Origin: Rhyacichthys aspro
Taxonomy: Eukaryota; Chordata; Actinopteri; Gobiiformes; Rhyacichthyidae
Assembly: GCA_036850595.1 (NCBI GenBank)
Contig: CM072166.1
Coordinates: 15,084,758-15,148,757 of the forward strand
Length of the DNA: 64,000 nucleotides
Reading direction: 5' to 3'
Shown here: piece after piece, positions 61,921 through 64,000 of the stretch
Layout: each line of letters starts with the position of its first letter
Position numbering within the stretch: the stretch's first letter is position 1
Program-made: the position numbers and the translations under genes
Notes under the pieces: model-generated
Seen by the model: only the letters and a program-made list of their open reading frames with translations
The model's database searches: none
Told to the model about the DNA's origin: nothing

Positions 61921-64000
61921 CGGAAAGTCGAGGGTTACGCGGCAAAGAAGGTTTTATTTGTGCTAAATTCTACACATACTGAAAAATAAGCAGCAGATCC
62001 TCCTGTAGATAGCATTGTAGCTTCTGTAGAGAGCACGAACAGGAGCAAAGAGCAACACCAAAGCTCTAAACAAAAGATTAATTGTACAGATATTCATTGT
62101 GACATGTCTGTTATTTTGCAGAACTGTAGCCCTGGGATGAAACAAACTATCCTTCCATGATCTTGCGGAAGGATATTGTTTCATATCCCTTCCGTTCACA
62201 GGTTGTAGTTCACAGATTAAAAGAAGATAAAACAGAAGTTGGCGTTCACAATGGCATTTTCAACAAACAGACACAGGCTTGTAACTGAAGAATGCGTTGA
62301 TAACAGCTCAGCCTTTTTGGACATGATTCTGTGTTAATGCTGTACATCTATCATTATTTTTTCGGTTTCTGCAATGAATTAGAATAGATTATAACTTTTT
62401 ATTCATGCTTCATATTTTTAAAAGTGAGCTTTTTATGCAAATCACTTTTTTAGTATAATGAAGCTGGCAGTGTTAAAAATCCCTCATATTCCAATCTAAT
62501 TGCATTCAAACGTTTCCTTCCAAAGCACTGAATGAGCTTTTAGACTAATTCCAGCCAATCTAATGATTGCTGTACGCCGATGCAGAGTCCAACACAGGTA
62601 AAATTCCTCCCTTTATTGTTTTCTGGGCTTTTATAACTCATTGTCTGAGCAGAACCTGTCAATAGCATCAAATATTTATCATCATACGTCTCTTCCATCA
62701 AAGGGTTTGGCAGCCAGTACCTGTCTTTGCCTTGAGGTAAGTGCTACAATGTCAGGAGTTTGAGAAAAAAGTCATTTTAGGTGTTTTAATCCAGCCTTTT
62801 CACACGCTTTGTTTGTATGTATGACCTTGCCGCTGTTGAGAGTGCTTTTCAGTTCAGGAACAAGCTCAAGTACATGGGTTGAATTGCTAAACTGAGTCGT
62901 TCTAACCACAATACAATCAGCTAAATCGTTTATGCCACAATCAGTCTTATGAGTGAAAAGTTGGGAGTGAACAATGTGTTTCTTTGTGTTATTCGCCCAA
63001 TCTCATCCCATAATGACCATAAAGTGGTGCAAGTATATAGAAAGTATATTACTTAAAATAGTTAGTATATTACTTGTAGTATAAGTGGGCTTTAGTGTTA
63101 GGAAAAAGCTAGCAAAGAATTGTCCGTAACACAGCTTAAATCATAAGATAGGACATTTTTGTTCAGGGTGACATGAAAGATTTGTCTGCCATTTTTTATT
63201 CATTTACAAAATAGTTTTGTTTCCCCGTAGGCCAGGGGTGGGCAATTATTTTTTTCCCCATAGGCCTTATTTGAACCTGAGCTTGTTGTGGAGGAACAGG
63301 CTAACTTGGCAAACTCACTTATGCTCAATAAAAATCTCATTATGATTAGCAGTTAATTGAATAGTTTAAAGAGGCTTGGGGGATTAAAATACTGAGAAAC
63401 AGACAAAAAAAAAAATACAAAAAATGTATACCACATACTCAAGCAACCCGAGTTTGATTCCGGTTTGGGTCATATGCTTAATGTCATATCTTAAATTAAG
63501 TCTATCAAATAAAAGCTTAAAAGCCCGGAAAATATTCTTCTTAACACAGTAAGTTCATATGTGTAACTATGTAACTTTTTTAATTAGATCATTGTTATTC
63601 ACACTTTTCGTAAATGCTCGAGTACGGTTTAATTGTGTGTTACCAAAAGTCCATCTATCATACTTCTTCAACACTGTTTTACAATATTATATACCTTGGA
63701 TTACAACAAAATGGCCATGCATTTATTCAATCAACTCGGGTACAATCAGACAGTTATTGTTTAAAGTCAGGGGTTCAACTAATTATTTTTAATTCATTTA
63801 CAAGCTTAAAACTTATTTCATCCTTGATATTAGAGTTTTAAAGCAAATAACCTCTTCCACTCTTGTTTGCAACTTGTAAAAAATGCATCTAAGATAAAAG
63901 GACTTGTTAACTTTATTTGCCCCATGTTGTTCATGTGCAAAAACTCTTGGTCACTTTTCTTAGAAGTTATCTCGGGAGAAAAATTCAAGAATTGTTGCAC
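61921..64000. other. Unique intergenic DNA, mostly unrecognised
   Basis: No gene. A possible hAT-type end, CAGGGGTGGGCAATTATTTT, starts at 63233 but no partner end was found. A tRNA B-box-like GAGTTTGATTCCGG occurs near 63450 without a tRNA structure. Confidence 0.5.

Noticed and set aside
63233..63255. hAT-type terminus CAGGGGTGGGCAATTATTTT
   Set aside because: A plausible transposon end, but no inverted partner or target duplication was found within the window, so no element is called.
63446..63466. tRNA B-box-like GAGTTTGATTCCGG
   Set aside because: No A box or stems nearby; probably a decayed repeat end or chance.

Overview
This is 64 kb of non-coding nuclear DNA from a vertebrate, most likely a ray-finned (teleost) fish. 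The evidence is A+T-rich eukaryotic intergenic sequence, a eukaryotic tRNA-Lys gene with internal A and B boxes, relics of fish-type Tc1/mariner, hAT and LTR elements, and several LINE-type 3' tails I recognise as common in fish genomes. The species cannot be named from the sequence. I found no protein-coding gene or exon I can defend. The longest open frames (154-161 codons) run through repeats or anonymous DNA and have no recognisable domain.

Layout: 1-5840 is unique sequence with one hAT-like element. 5841-21173 (copy A, 15,333 bp) and 21273-36417 (copy B, 15,145 bp) are the same 15 kb of sequence twice, head to tail, separated only by a run of 99 N. Copy A stops exactly at the left edge of the gap and copy B starts exactly at its right edge. 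This is the pattern expected when two contigs that overlap on different haplotypes are scaffolded end to end, so a false (allelic) duplication is more likely than a real tandem duplication. 36418-64000 is unique sequence: two Tc1-like relics, a tRNA-Lys gene beside decayed tRNA-like sequences, LINE tails, a solo LTR nested in a hAT fragment, and a long degenerate tetranucleotide tract.

Between the repeats lie G+C-richer, complex blocks a few hundred bases long, with TAATTA-type homeodomain cores and occasional palindromic or composite factor-binding motifs. They resemble the conserved non-coding elements of developmental gene deserts, but conservation cannot be tested here, so these calls are weak.

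The most distinctive sequence structure is a short hAT-like element. Its ends match the consensus CAGGGGTGTCAAACTCA; three of the four loci have 8-bp target duplications (one exact, two with one mismatch). Its interior is a 21-bp minisatellite that faces inward from both ends, giving a large imperfect hairpin. There are four loci, two of which also appear in the second copy of the duplicated segment, and one differs by 116 bp between copies. I saw no undescribed protein system.
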